Assembly: GCA_026125925.1 (NCBI GenBank) | Contig: JAHCKF010000006.1 | Location: forward strand, 1 to 31,496 | DNA from: Pseudolabrys sp. | Lineage (GTDB): Bacteria; Pseudomonadota; Alphaproteobacteria; Rhizobiales; Xanthobacteraceae | Direction: 5' to 3' | DNA length: 31,496 bases | Shown: positions 31,474 through 31,496 of the stretch, piece after piece | How positions within the stretch are numbered: position 1 is the stretch's first letter | How the letters are laid out: every line of letters starts with the position of its first letter | Made by a program: the position numbers and the translations under genes | Notes under the pieces: generated by a model | Databases searched by the model: none | What the model saw: the letters and a program-made list of their open reading frames with translations, nothing else | Told to the model about the DNA's origin: nothing

Positions 31474-31496
31474 GCAACCCCCGGCCTCGGCAAGCT

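Overview
The window reads as high-GC alphaproteobacterial DNA, most likely from a sphingomonad-type bacterium. The strongest sign is the general stress response locus phyR / nepR-ecfG (about 5.5-7.2 kb), an architecture confined to Alphaproteobacteria. Base composition, the IS5-type element and the palindromic intergenic repeats fit, but the genus is an inference.

Layout. Positions 1-7.7 kb look like chromosomal backbone: a truncated ABC-F ATPase, an AI-2E/PerM-type membrane protein, an IS5-family element sitting in the loop of a REP-like hairpin, a frameshifted small secreted protein, a fumarylacetoacetate hydrolase-family enzyme, and the stress locus. PhyR (anti-anti-sigma), NepR (anti-sigma) and EcfG (sigma factor) form one partner-switching circuit. 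Two palindromic repeats lead to a tRNA-Phe gene at 7727-7802. From there the content changes to accessory DNA and stays so to the end of the window, so the tRNA is the probable integration site of a mobile element whose far end is not seen.

Positions 7.9-16.1 kb form a mobilization module: a VirD2-like relaxase, a probable oriT, a VirD4/TraG-like coupling protein without its membrane anchor plus a small two-helix membrane protein, a DUF3768 protein, two paralogous small proteins, a large exported tail-fibre-like glycine-rich protein, and an ArdC-like antirestriction protein. No type IV secretion channel genes are present, so this looks like an integrative mobilizable element or part of a larger one. 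Several of these genes have a hairpin just upstream of the ribosome binding site.

Positions 16.7-23.8 kb carry cargo and recombination genes: a HEPN-motif protein, a PD-(D/E)XK nuclease-like protein, two tyrosine recombinases around an unknown membrane protein, and a small regulatory or toxin-antitoxin-like locus. That locus has an XRE regulator, an ImmA/IrrE metallopeptidase, a divergent 72-residue protein with two copies of a Y-R-S-A-I-S-G-R-Y-V-T motif, and a tryptophan-rich 56-residue protein.

Positions 23.8-31.5 kb, all on the minus strand, hold a compact set of overlapping genes that looks like a restriction-modification-type defence system. In order of transcription: a frameshifted winged-helix regulator, two antitoxin-like small proteins, an MmeI/YeeA-type adenine methyltransferase, a protein with a C-terminal HEPN-like motif, a DEAD/DEAH-type helicase and a GIY-YIG (T5orf172-type) nuclease. 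The HEPN gene embedded in the methyltransferase-helicase-nuclease operon is the best candidate for an undescribed system. All functional calls rest on motif reading without database searches.
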